The notes beneath the pieces were generated by a model, which searched no databases, was not told where the DNA came from, and saw only the letters and a program-made list of their open reading frames with translations. Positions 1-5,314 of a stretch of 8,447 nucleotides of DNA are shown here, one piece after another (position 1 is the stretch's first letter; each line of letters starts with the position of its first letter). A program made the translations under genes and the position numbers. This DNA is from Actinomycetota bacterium (GTDB taxonomy: Bacteria; Actinomycetota; UBA4738). Where the stretch lies: positions 1 through 8,447 of the forward strand of contig VAYG01000139.1 in assembly GCA_005885015.1 (NCBI GenBank). The letters are read 5' to 3'.

Positions 1-61
1 TCTCGCCTCGAAGGTAACTGACTGCGGGTACGGTGTGTTCCTTCCGGTCCCGACGGACGTG

Positions 62-862
62 CTACCCAGGCTTGCGGGCCTTCACGATCACACCCGTGGC
101 CACGTGGTCCTGGTGGTCGGACGGAATCGTCCGCCGCATCTCCGAGATGACTTCCGGCGTGAACAGCGGGTAGAGGGTGGCCTCGTCGATTCCGAATGGC
201 CGGTGGCCTCCCATCCACACGTTGTGGAAGCCGGCTCTCTCGAGCTTCCCGGCGAAGACACGCTCCGCCATGGCACCGGACACTCAACCGGACCAGGCGC
301 TCTGGTCGTTCGCCACCTCGGGCGGGAGCTCACCCTCGACCGTCAGGTCGGCCAGGCAGATGCGCCCACCCGGCCTGAGGACCCGGAAGATCTCCGCCAG
401 AGCGCGGCTCTTCCGGGCCGAGAGGTTCAGGACACCGTTCGAGATCACCACGTCGACCGACCCGTCCGGGAGGGGGATAGCCTCCATCTCGCCCCGGAGG
501 AATTCGGTCCATCCGGATACGCCGGCCGCGGCGGCGTGGCGCCGACCCCGCGCGCGCATCTCATCGACGATGTCGAGGCCGATGGCCGTTCCGAGTGGGC
601 CGACTCGGCGGGCCGCCAGGATCGTATCGATCCCACCGCCGGAGCCCACGTCGAGAACGGTCTCTCCAGGTTGCAAGAACGCATACCGGACCGGATTCCC
701 CACGCCCAGGGCCCACTCGATCGACCCTTCGGGGATCTCAGCCAGCTCGGACTCGGAGTAGAAACGGCGTGCAACGGGGTGGCCCCCACCTGTGGAGATC
801 CCGGAGTAGGCGTTCCGGACGGCCTCCTTGATCTCGTCCTGGTACATGAGGTCCCTGGCCAT
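62..862 (-). CDS. ArsM-like SAM-dependent methyltransferase, predicted selenoprotein (Sec193 encoded by TGA)
   Basis: Class I methyltransferase resembling arsenite methyltransferases. Seen: an ArsM-style lead-in (YSESELAEIPEG, about 35-46), GVGNP (53-57), SAM motif I VLDVGSGGGID (69-79), acidic D97 after strand 2, a LRPGGRICLADL strand (162-173) and an ArsM-like tail (LYPLFTPE, ending VIVKARKPG). One in-frame TGA (284-286) falls in W-S-G-*-V-S-G-A, where ArsM relatives have W-x-x-C-x-x-G-A. The same frame then continues, with unchanged high GC3, for 73 more residues to TAG at 62-64. Reading TGA as selenocysteine gives 266 residues, normal for the family. The only cysteine is C169; the family GCGNP cysteine is valine here. 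The ATG at 862 or one at 847 could be the start; the latter has AGGGA just upstream. It is the last gene of the sigma/anti-sigma operon, 9 bases after the anti-sigma stop. From memory and unverified, a methyltransferase selenoprotein family called MduS has been named, and this may belong to it. Substrate unknown. Alternative: a nonsense-mutated pseudogene. Confidence 0.78.
251..269 (-). promoter_or_regulatory. candidate bacterial SECIS hairpin
   Basis: On the minus-strand mRNA, 21 bases after the TGA, GGCGGAG (269-263) pairs with CTTCGCC (257-251) around the loop CGTGT (262-258). This gives seven pairs including one G-U. A U-G pair, a bulged A and two C-G pairs can extend the stem outward. 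Known bacterial SECIS elements lie inside the coding region just past the UGA. Their apical loop starts about 16-37 bases downstream and has a G among its first two bases; this hairpin has G as the second loop base. Short hairpins are common in GC-rich DNA, so the structure alone is weak evidence. It gains weight from the conserved position of the TGA. Confidence 0.6.
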
Positions 863-871
863 GGGATGTCG

Positions 872-1114
872 TCAGAGCTCCTCGACGAACCGCTCGAGGC
901 GCGCCTTGACCTCCGGAGGGATCTCCTGTGATGTCTTCGACCCCAGGAACTCCCGTATCTCCTGGCCGAACTCGAGCTCCCCGCAGCACTTGCGGCAGAA
1001 GGACAGGTGCCGCTCCACCTTGTCGTGGTCCTCCGGCGAGATGGCGTCGTCCAGGTAGTCCCAGAGCTGCCGAACCGCCTCAGTGCATGGGATCACGCGC
1101 TTACTCTCGGTCAT
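872..1114 (-). CDS. zinc-binding anti-sigma factor (RsrA/ZAS type)
   Basis: Predicted 80-residue cytoplasmic anti-sigma factor. It shows the ZAS pattern C10 ... H36-x3-C40-x2-C43, plus an adjacent C44, within LWDYLDDAIS and ERHLSFCRKCC, as in RsrA-type redox-sensing anti-sigma factors. In that family zinc-ligand cysteines form a disulfide under thiol stress and release the sigma factor. Its ATG overlaps the sigma stop (ATGA, 1111-1114). A good AGGAGG lies 7 bases upstream, so this start is preferred over an upstream in-frame ATG at 1162 that would overlap the sigma gene more deeply. Partner and operon order are classic for an ECF/anti-sigma pair. The inducing signal is inferred, not visible; thiol oxidation or a thiophilic metal(loid) would fit the methyltransferase next door. 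Confidence 0.88.
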   Translation of the reverse strand: MTESKRVIPCTEAVRQLWDYLDDAISPEDHDKVERHLSFCRKCCGELEFGQEIREFLGSKTSQEIPPEVKARLERFVEEL

Positions 1115-1722
1115 CGCACGGCCTCCTGGCGGAGGAGCCCGATCTCCTCCGCGTAGATCCACAGCTCCTTCTCGAACAACCGCCGCCCTCGGTGGATCCG
1201 GGCAAGGATCGTGCCCAACGGTGTGTCGAGAAGCCGGGCGATCTGCTTAGTGGCGAATCCGTCCATGTAGCGGAGCACCAGCGGGCCCCGGTAGATCTCC
1301 GGCAGCCGCATGAGCACCACTCGAACGTCATCCTTGTCGAAGGCCTGAAGGAAGTCGTGATGCAGCGTGTCGGAATAGGGGAGGGGGTCCTCATCGATCA
1401 GCGTCCGGTAGAGAGAGAACTCCTCCACCTCGTCCACGGGGAACTCCTCAACCGACCGAGCCCGCTTGCGCAGCTGGTCCCGGAACACGTTCACCAGGAT
1501 CGTCTTCAGCCAGCGGCCTCCGGTGGCATCCTCCTTGAGGCTGCCGAACGACCGATATCCGTGCAACAGCGCCTCCTGCACCATGTCCTCCGCCCCGTCC
1601 CTCACGAGTCTTCGGGCCAGCGAGTACAGAGCCGGAAGCTCAGCAGCGGCCAGCCGCTGGAATGCTTCCCTCGAGCGATCCCGAACCTCGCCTTCGCCCA
1701 TGCCTCCGGGTCTCCACGACAT
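1111..1722 (-). CDS. ECF-family RNA polymerase sigma factor
   Basis: A sigma-70 group 4 protein of 203 residues. Region 2 is at about 25-88 (ALYSLARRLV, GAEDMVQEALLHGYRSF, WLKTILVNVFRDQLRKR). Region 4 is at about 130-187 (VRVVLMRLPEIYRGPLVLRYMDGF, then the helix-turn-helix ATKQIARLLDTPLGTILARIHRGRRLF). A 40-residue acidic linker joins them. No sigma regions 1.1 or 3 are present, as expected for ECF factors. The downstream overlapping zinc anti-sigma gene makes it SigR-like in arrangement. It heads the operon that ends with the predicted selenoprotein, so that gene is probably co-transcribed and may be autoregulated. The start at 1722 is plausible; an ATG at 1701 would have GGAGG only one base upstream, which is too close. 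I found no convincing SigR-type promoter upstream. Confidence 0.93.
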   Translation of the reverse strand: MSWRPGGMGEGEVRDRSREAFQRLAAAELPALYSLARRLVRDGAEDMVQEALLHGYRSFGSLKEDATGGRWLKTILVNVFRDQLRKRARSVEEFPVDEVEEFSLYRTLIDEDPLPYSDTLHHDFLQAFDKDDVRVVLMRLPEIYRGPLVLRYMDGFATKQIARLLDTPLGTILARIHRGRRLFEKELWIYAEEIGLLRQEAVR

Positions 1723-1760
1723 GCCCTTCGCAGACTAAAGGACGAATCCCAGAGCGATTT

Positions 1761-1786
1761 CATTGCATCGCCGGCGACATGCAATG
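1761..1786. promoter_or_regulatory. inverted repeat, possible operator between divergent genes
   Basis: CATTGCAT (1761-1768) is perfectly repeated in inverse as ATGCAATG (1779-1786), with a 10-base spacer containing the palindrome CGCCGGCG (1769-1776). It lies 39 bases upstream of the ECF sigma start and 120 bases upstream of the divergent cysteine-rich gene. The AT-rich arms stand out from the GC-rich surroundings. A dimeric regulator binding site is the natural reading, but no regulator is identified. Confidence 0.45.
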
Positions 1787-1862
1787 CCCAGCCTGTCGGT
1801 GGCGTCTGTTGTGGGCAGCAGGAGGTGTGTGGGTGACGAATGCCGCGGCCGGGGCACTAGTG

Positions 1863-1884
1863 GCGCTGCGAGGTCTCGCAGCGC
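1863..1884 (+). promoter_or_regulatory. 10-bp perfect dyad just upstream of the cysteine-rich gene
   Basis: GCGCTGCGAG (1863-1872) and CTCGCAGCGC (1875-1884) form a perfect inverted repeat with a 2-base centre, ending beside the AGGAGG ribosome site that starts at about 1886. In RNA it would be a very stable hairpin in the 5' leader. As DNA it is a good dimer operator. There is no following T-run, so it is not a standard terminator. Confidence 0.5.
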
Positions 1885-1905
1885 AGAGGAGGAGTTGAGC
1901 CGACG

Positions 1906-2097
1906 ATGGCTGGCGCGATGACAGAACTGATGTGCGCGAAATGCGGAGGGCTGGCCGACGGATGGAAGTGCGCGATCTGCGGGTCGGAGGCGCTACAGCA
2001 CGACTCGAACCATCTGCACGTCGGCTCCGATCGCTACTGCACCCTCAAGTGTGCCCAGTGCGAGGAGGCCGATGTGCTGTGCACCTGTGTTGGGTGA
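1906..2097 (+). CDS. small cysteine-rich, probably zinc-ribbon or metallothionein-like protein
   Basis: A 63-residue protein with nine cysteines. A CxxC-x8-CxxC knuckle (C10, C13, C22, C25) is followed by H36-L-H38, then C45-x3-C49-x2-C52-x6-C59-x-C61. The first half looks like a rubredoxin/zinc-ribbon fold. The cysteine density of the second half would allow a second metal site. No signal peptide or membrane segment is seen. The start at 1906 follows AGGAGGAG by 11 bases; ATGs at 1918 and 1930 lack such a site. It diverges from the sigma/anti-sigma/methyltransferase operon, so a shared metal or thiol-stress role is possible but inferred. I do not recognise a named family. Confidence 0.75.
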   Translation: MAGAMTELMCAKCGGLADGWKCAICGSEALQHDSNHLHVGSDRYCTLKCAQCEEADVLCTCVG

Positions 2098-2135
2098 ACG
2101 AAGGCACCGAGCCACTCTCCCAACATGGGAATGGT

Positions 2136-2165
2136 CGAGGGGCCCGGCTTCTGCCGGGCCCCTCG
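2136..2165. terminator. strong GC hairpin between convergent genes
   Basis: CGAGGGGCCCGGC (2136-2148) pairs perfectly with GCCGGGCCCCTCG (2153-2165) around a TTCT loop, giving a 13-bp stem. It starts 39 bases after the stop of the cysteine-rich gene and also faces the end of the convergent PepSY gene. No T-run follows on either strand, a common state for candidate terminators in GC-rich actinobacteria. It probably serves the plus-strand gene and possibly both. Confidence 0.65.
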
Positions 2166-2174
2166 CGTGAGCCC

Positions 2175-2196
2175 CTGATCGAGCCGGCTCGATCAG
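2175..2196. terminator. 22-bp perfect palindrome overlapping a stop codon
   Basis: CTGATCGAGCC (2175-2185) is followed directly by its reverse complement GGCTCGATCAG (2186-2196). The palindrome contains the TGA stop of the minus-strand PepSY gene (2193-2195). In RNA it would fold into a long hairpin at the very 3' end of that transcript. No T-run is present. It could instead be a protein-binding palindrome. Confidence 0.5.
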
Positions 2197-2648
2197 GCGC
2201 CCGTCCCGTTCGACTGCGATCCGTGCGGTCCGCCGCCGAATCCGGTCTGGATGCTCGTCACCTTGAAATTCCTGTCGACCTTCACGGTGACGAACGTTCC
2301 GTCGGCCTTGCGCACGTGCGCCTCGTAGGGCGACCCGTCCGAATCCGTCTCGACCCGGATGATGGTGCCGCCCGGCACGGCGGCCAGGGCTGCCGCCTTC
2401 ACCTTGCTTGCGGTGCCGTCCGTGAGCAGTGTCTCGCCCGGACCGTGCCTCATCGTGGCCGGGTTGGTCCCCCCGTTCGACGCGGACGAGCTCGCCGAAG
2501 AGGAAGAGCTCGGCGACTGTGCGCCAGCGATGTGCGTGCCCGCCAGGATGCCGCCGGCCAGGAGTCCGCTGGCCACCAGGCCGGCGGCGGCCAGCCGTCT
2601 CCGAGCTGAAGCCCTCCAGGGCCTCTCCTTGACCTCGTTGCCGTCCAT
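2193..2648 (-). CDS. membrane-anchored or secreted PepSY-like domain protein
   Basis: A 151-residue envelope protein. A basic N-terminus (about 1-18, ending ASARRR) precedes a hydrophobic stretch (about 19-43, LAAAGLVASGLLAGG...) that is a signal peptide or anchor. A serine-rich low-complexity linker follows (45-58). The extracytoplasmic domain (about 72-133) has the helix-then-strands pattern of PepSY (TASKVKAAALAAVPGGTIIRVE, EAHVRKADGTFVTVKVD). A glycine/polar tail ends the protein. PepSY domains are associated with protease inhibition or heme and envelope functions, but no specific role can be read here. The ATG at 2648 is chosen because AAAGGGGTGGAG lies immediately upstream; an open frame extends to 2756 without a better start. 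It is divergent from mscL and convergent with the cysteine-rich gene. Confidence 0.85.
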   Translation of the reverse strand: MDGNEVKERPWRASARRRLAAAGLVASGLLAGGILAGTHIAGAQSPSSSSSASSSASNGGTNPATMRHGPGETLLTDGTASKVKAAALAAVPGGTIIRVETDSDGSPYEAHVRKADGTFVTVKVDRNFKVTSIQTGFGGGPHGSQSNGTGA

Positions 2649-2715
2649 CTCCACCCCTTTCCGTCGTGGCGGCTCCTTCGACCGCCGATGACCCGCATGC
2701 TGGTGGATGAACCCG

Positions 2716-2727
2716 TGACGATCGTCA
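2716..2727. promoter_or_regulatory. 12-bp perfect palindrome in the divergent promoter region
   Basis: TGACGATCGTCA at 2716-2727 lies in the 169-base gap between the PepSY gene and mscL, 68 bases from the first and 90 from the second. It may be an operator for either gene; no regulator is known. A 12-bp palindrome can also arise by chance. Confidence 0.3.
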
Positions 2728-2752
2728 GAGCGGCCTGAGAGCGAACCAAGAA

Positions 2753-2768
2753 TCACCGCCCCCGGTGA
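2753..2768. promoter_or_regulatory. short inverted repeat upstream of mscL
   Basis: TCACCG (2753-2758) and CGGTGA (2763-2768) flank four cytosines. A possible extended -10 element, TAGCGT (2773-2778), follows, 39 bases before the mscL start. No matching -35 element is evident, so promoter assignment is weak. Confidence 0.25.
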
Positions 2769-2817
2769 GTGTTAGCGTTCGGGCGACCGGGACATCGCGA
2801 GTGAGAGGGGAGGGACG

Positions 2818-3225
2818 ATGAAGGACTTCAAACAGTTCCTGCTCCGGGGCAACGTGGTCGATCTGGCGGTCGGCATCGTGATCGGTGCGGCCTTCGGAGC
2901 GCTCGTGGCAGCCCTCGTGGCCGACCTGATCACCCCAATCATCGCCGCCATCCTCGGCAAGCCGGACTTCTCGAACCTCACCTTCACCATCAACGGGAGC
3001 GTGTTCCGGTATGGGCACTTCATCAACGCCCTGATCGCGTTCGCGTCGATCGCCGTTGCGGTCTTCTTCTTCGTGGTCAAGCCGGTGAACGCCTTGATGG
3101 CCCGGCGCCGGACCGAGCTGCCGCCCGATCCGCTGACCAGGGAATGCCCGGAGTGCAAGAGCAGCATCCCGGTGGGTGCGCGCCGGTGCGCCTTCTGCAC
3201 GGCGGAAGTCGTGCCGGCGGCGTGA
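2818..3225 (+). CDS. mscL: large-conductance mechanosensitive channel MscL with C-terminal zinc ribbon
   Basis: A 135-residue inner-membrane channel that opens under membrane tension to release solutes during hypo-osmotic shock. The N-terminal signature KDFKQFLLRGNVVDLAVGIV (2-21) leads into TM1 (about 14-46). The periplasmic loop (47-67) is followed by TM2 (about 68-93, ending FFFVVKPVNALMARRR). In place of the usual C-terminal amphipathic helix bundle there is a short proline-containing linker and a CxxC-x10-CxxC zinc ribbon (C110, C113, C124, C127). Start: ATG 2818 after AGGGGAGGG. HU follows after 28 bases on the same strand and may be co-transcribed. Confidence 0.96.
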   Translation: MKDFKQFLLRGNVVDLAVGIVIGAAFGALVAALVADLITPIIAAILGKPDFSNLTFTINGSVFRYGHFINALIAFASIAVAVFFFVVKPVNALMARRRTELPPDPLTRECPECKSSIPVGARRCAFCTAEVVPAA

Positions 3226-3253
3226 CCGACCGAACTGCGGCGATGGAGGCGAG

Positions 3254-3550
3254 ATGAACAAGGCGGAGTTGGTCGAGGAGATCGCGTCGAGAACCAGGTT
3301 GCCGGCGAGCGACGTCGGCACCGTCGTGGAGTCGTTCATGGACGTGGTGACCCGCTCGGTGGTGCGGGGGGAGAAGGTCGTGCTCTCCGGGTTCGGCACC
3401 TTCCATCGCCAGGCCCGAGCTCGCCGGACGGCCCGGAACATCTGGGCCGACCGGGCCATCCGGGTCCCGGCTCGCAACGTACCGTCGTTCCGGCCGGGGA
3501 AGCCCTTCAAGGACGCCGTGGCCCGCCGGCGACGTTCCACCGCTCGGTAG
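3254..3550 (+). CDS. HU-family DNA-binding protein
   Basis: A 98-residue histone-like nucleoid protein. The dimerisation helices are MNKAELVEEIASRTRLPASD and the stretch 21-37. The core is VLSGFGTF (43-50), then the DNA-binding beta-arm (about 52-76), then NVPSFRPGKPFKDAV (75-89) and a short basic tail. At the arm tip, the usual RNPxTG motif with the DNA-intercalating proline reads RNIWADR (61-67): isoleucine replaces proline and the TG turn is lost. The start at 3254 has GGAGG 6 bases upstream; an in-frame start at 3176 would lie inside mscL and is rejected. The stop is 5 bases from the convergent ABC permease stop. Confidence 0.93.
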   Translation: MNKAELVEEIASRTRLPASDVGTVVESFMDVVTRSVVRGEKVVLSGFGTFHRQARARRTARNIWADRAIRVPARNVPSFRPGKPFKDAVARRRRSTAR

Positions 3551-3555
3551 CTGCG

Positions 3556-4320
3556 CTACTTCACCAGGCGGCGGTGAAGCAGGTTCATCGGCACGACGAA
3601 CAGCGCACCAGTCACGACCACGATCCACGCCGCCGCTGCCGCCGCGGAGCCGATGTCCCCGGTGAGGATCAGGGCCCGCATGAGGTCGACCGCCTGATGC
3701 AGCGGGATGAACCACGCCACGACCTGCACCCAGTTGGGCATGCGGTCGAGGGGAAAGAAGATCCCGCTGAACAGGAACATGGGCGTGATGAACATGGTCC
3801 AGTAGTACGTGTAGTAGTCGATGAGGGGAATGACGGCGGTGAAGGACAGCCCGATGGCGGAGAACATCATCCCGGTGAGGGCGACGGCAACCGGCGTCAG
3901 CACCGCCCACCAGGAGTGGACCACTCCGAAGCTGGAGGCGATCGCCAGGAAGACGGTGCCATAGATCAGGGAGCGGGTCGTCGACCAGAGCATCTCGCCC
4001 AGCCCGATGTCCTCGATGGTCAGCGGGGTCGACATCACCGCGTCATAGATCTTGCCGAACTGCATCTTCACGAAGCAGTTGAAGGTGACCTCGAACGACG
4101 CGCCGAACATCGCCGCCGTGGCGACCAGGCCGGGCGCGATGAAGTCGATGTATCGAACGCCCTTGATCCGAGCGAGGTAGGCGCCGAGCCCCAGCCCCAT
4201 GGCCAACAGGTAGAGGAACGGCTCGAAGAAATTCGGGACGATGTTGTCGGGAACCCGGACGATGTCGCGGAGGAACCCGCGTCCGGTGCGATGGGCGGCG
4301 GCGGTGGCGACCCGGGCCAT
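3556..4320 (-). CDS. ABC-2 type transporter permease (NodJ/DrrB-like)
   Basis: A 254-residue integral membrane protein with about six hydrophobic segments (roughly 28-48, 60-80, 113-133, 138-165, 170-192, 224-247). Family features are the N-terminal FFEPFLYLLAMGLGLGAYL, an internal MSTPLTIEDIGLGE segment and the conserved PMFLFSGIFFPLDRMPNW followed by FIPLHQAVDLMR. It forms the membrane pore for the ATPase encoded upstream, probably exporting a lipid-linked, glycan or hydrophobic substrate that cannot be specified. The ATG at 4318-4320 overlaps the ATPase stop as TAATG, implying translational coupling. The frame stays open far upstream over the ATPase gene, but that part is antiphase noise. 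Confidence 0.92.
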   Translation of the reverse strand: MARVATAAAHRTGRGFLRDIVRVPDNIVPNFFEPFLYLLAMGLGLGAYLARIKGVRYIDFIAPGLVATAAMFGASFEVTFNCFVKMQFGKIYDAVMSTPLTIEDIGLGEMLWSTTRSLIYGTVFLAIASSFGVVHSWWAVLTPVAVALTGMMFSAIGLSFTAVIPLIDYYTYYWTMFITPMFLFSGIFFPLDRMPNWVQVVAWFIPLHQAVDLMRALILTGDIGSAAAAAAWIVVVTGALFVVPMNLLHRRLVK

Positions 4321-5249
4321 TATTCGAGGAGCCCCCGCCCGGTCAGCGAGAGGAACACATCTTCCAGCATCCCGCCGCGCAGCCACACCGACGAGGGATC
4401 GAGCGGGAGGGCACGGACCTTGGCCAGCAGGGCGTCGCCGTCCCCCGTGTAGAAGAGCCACCGGTCGGCCAGCCGCTCGGTTCGATCGGCCACCGGCTCC
4501 AGGGCGGCCAGGCCGGCCTCCGCGTCGAGGGGTGGCTCGAACACCTCGATGACCTGCGGAGACGTGTGACCCGCCACGAGCTCTCGGGGAGAACCCTCCA
4601 CCAGGATCCGCCCCTCGTGCATGATCACCAGCCGGTCGCAGAGCTGGGACGCCTCTTCCATGTAATGGGTGGTCAGCAGGAGCGTCACGCCCTGCCGCTT
4701 CAGCGAACGGAGCTTCTCCCAGACGAGGTGACGGGCTTGCGGATCGAGCCCCGTGGTCGGCTCGTCCAGGATCAACAGCTCGGGCTCGTTCATCAGCGAG
4801 CGTGCCACCAGGAGGCGCCGCTTCATCCCTCCGGAGAGGGCGTAGATCCTCCAGTCCCGCTTGTCCTCCAGGGCCACGAAGGACAGGAGCTCCTCGGCCC
4901 GCGGCGTGGAGACCTTGGGCGAGATGTCGAAGTACCGCGCGTAGATGATCAGGTTGTCGATGACGCTGACCTCTTCGTCGAGGTTGTTCTCCTGGGGGAC
5001 GACGCCCATGCGCCGCTTGATCCGGCGGCCATCGACCCACGCGGGCATCCCCAAGACGGTCAGCTCGCCTCCCGTCGGTGGCGAGGAGCAGGAGATCATC
5101 CGCATGGTGGTTGTCTTGCCCGCGCCGTTGGGTCCCAGGAAGCCGAAGCACTGCTCGGCGTCGACGTGGAAGTCGATGCCTTTGACCGCTTCGAACTGCC
5201 CGAAGCGCTTCGTCAGGCCACGCGCCACCACCACCACCGGATCCGACAT
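4320..5249 (-). CDS. ABC transporter ATP-binding protein (NodI/DrrA-like)
   Basis: A 309-residue cytoplasmic ATPase. Walker A is GPNGAGKTT (39-47), the Q-loop is VVPQENNL (83-90), and the signature LSGGM (138-142) is followed by KRR. Walker B is LLILDEP (158-164), the D-loop GLD (167-169) and the switch histidine H195 (LLTTHYMEEA). A C-terminal regulatory extension (about 215-309) is typical of exporter ATPases of the DrrA/NodI group. The stretch GVVPQENNLDEEVSV...ARYFDI is especially NodI-like. No nodulation or antibiotic genes are nearby, so the cargo is unknown. The ATG at 5249 has only a weak GAAG upstream. The permease follows with a one-base overlap. Confidence 0.94.
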   Translation of the reverse strand: MSDPVVVVARGLTKRFGQFEAVKGIDFHVDAEQCFGFLGPNGAGKTTTMRMISCSSPPTGGELTVLGMPAWVDGRRIKRRMGVVPQENNLDEEVSVIDNLIIYARYFDISPKVSTPRAEELLSFVALEDKRDWRIYALSGGMKRRLLVARSLMNEPELLILDEPTTGLDPQARHLVWEKLRSLKRQGVTLLLTTHYMEEASQLCDRLVIMHEGRILVEGSPRELVAGHTSPQVIEVFEPPLDAEAGLAALEPVADRTERLADRWLFYTGDGDALLAKVRALPLDPSSVWLRGGMLEDVFLSLTGRGLLE

Positions 5250-5268
5250 GGCGCTTCGAGTGTAACGA

Positions 5269-5299
5269 GGGAGCCGATGACCCTCGGGTGATGGCTCCC
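5269..5299 (-). terminator. hairpin between cold-shock-like gene and ABC operon
   Basis: GGGAGCC (5269-5275) and GGCTCCC (5293-5299) form a 7-bp stem. Inside, ACCC and GGGT can add an upper stem. It lies 15 bases past the stop of the minus-strand cold-shock-like gene and 19 bases before the ATPase start. No T-run follows, so it may be a GC-rich terminator or a leader structure or operator for the ABC genes. Confidence 0.4.
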
Positions 5300-5314
5300 A
5301 GCGACTGCGGGAAC

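Noticed and set aside
1..61. Feature in the left edge segment
   Set aside because: No gene, hairpin or promoter element is supportable in these 61 bases downstream of the methyltransferase.
62..283. Separate 73-residue gene starting at GTG 283
   Set aside because: It begins directly after the TGA in the same frame, has no Shine-Dalgarno site upstream, and encodes only the C-terminal part of the methyltransferase; it is better read as a continuation.
35..931. Long plus-strand open frame of 298 residues
   Set aside because: Antisense to the methyltransferase and the end of the anti-sigma gene. The translation is Arg/Gly/Pro/His-rich without any domain, which is typical of GC-rich antisense noise.
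928..1836. Plus-strand open frame of 302 residues
   Set aside because: Antisense to the sigma and anti-sigma genes, which have clear domains; no recognisable protein pattern.
2725..3540. Minus-strand open frame of 271 residues over mscL and HU
   Set aside because: Antisense to two unmistakable genes; composition is low-complexity Arg/Pro/His-rich with no domain.
4321..5151. Upstream extension of the ABC permease frame to 5151
   Set aside because: It overlaps the well-supported ATPase gene in another frame; the permease homology and TAATG coupling start at 4320.
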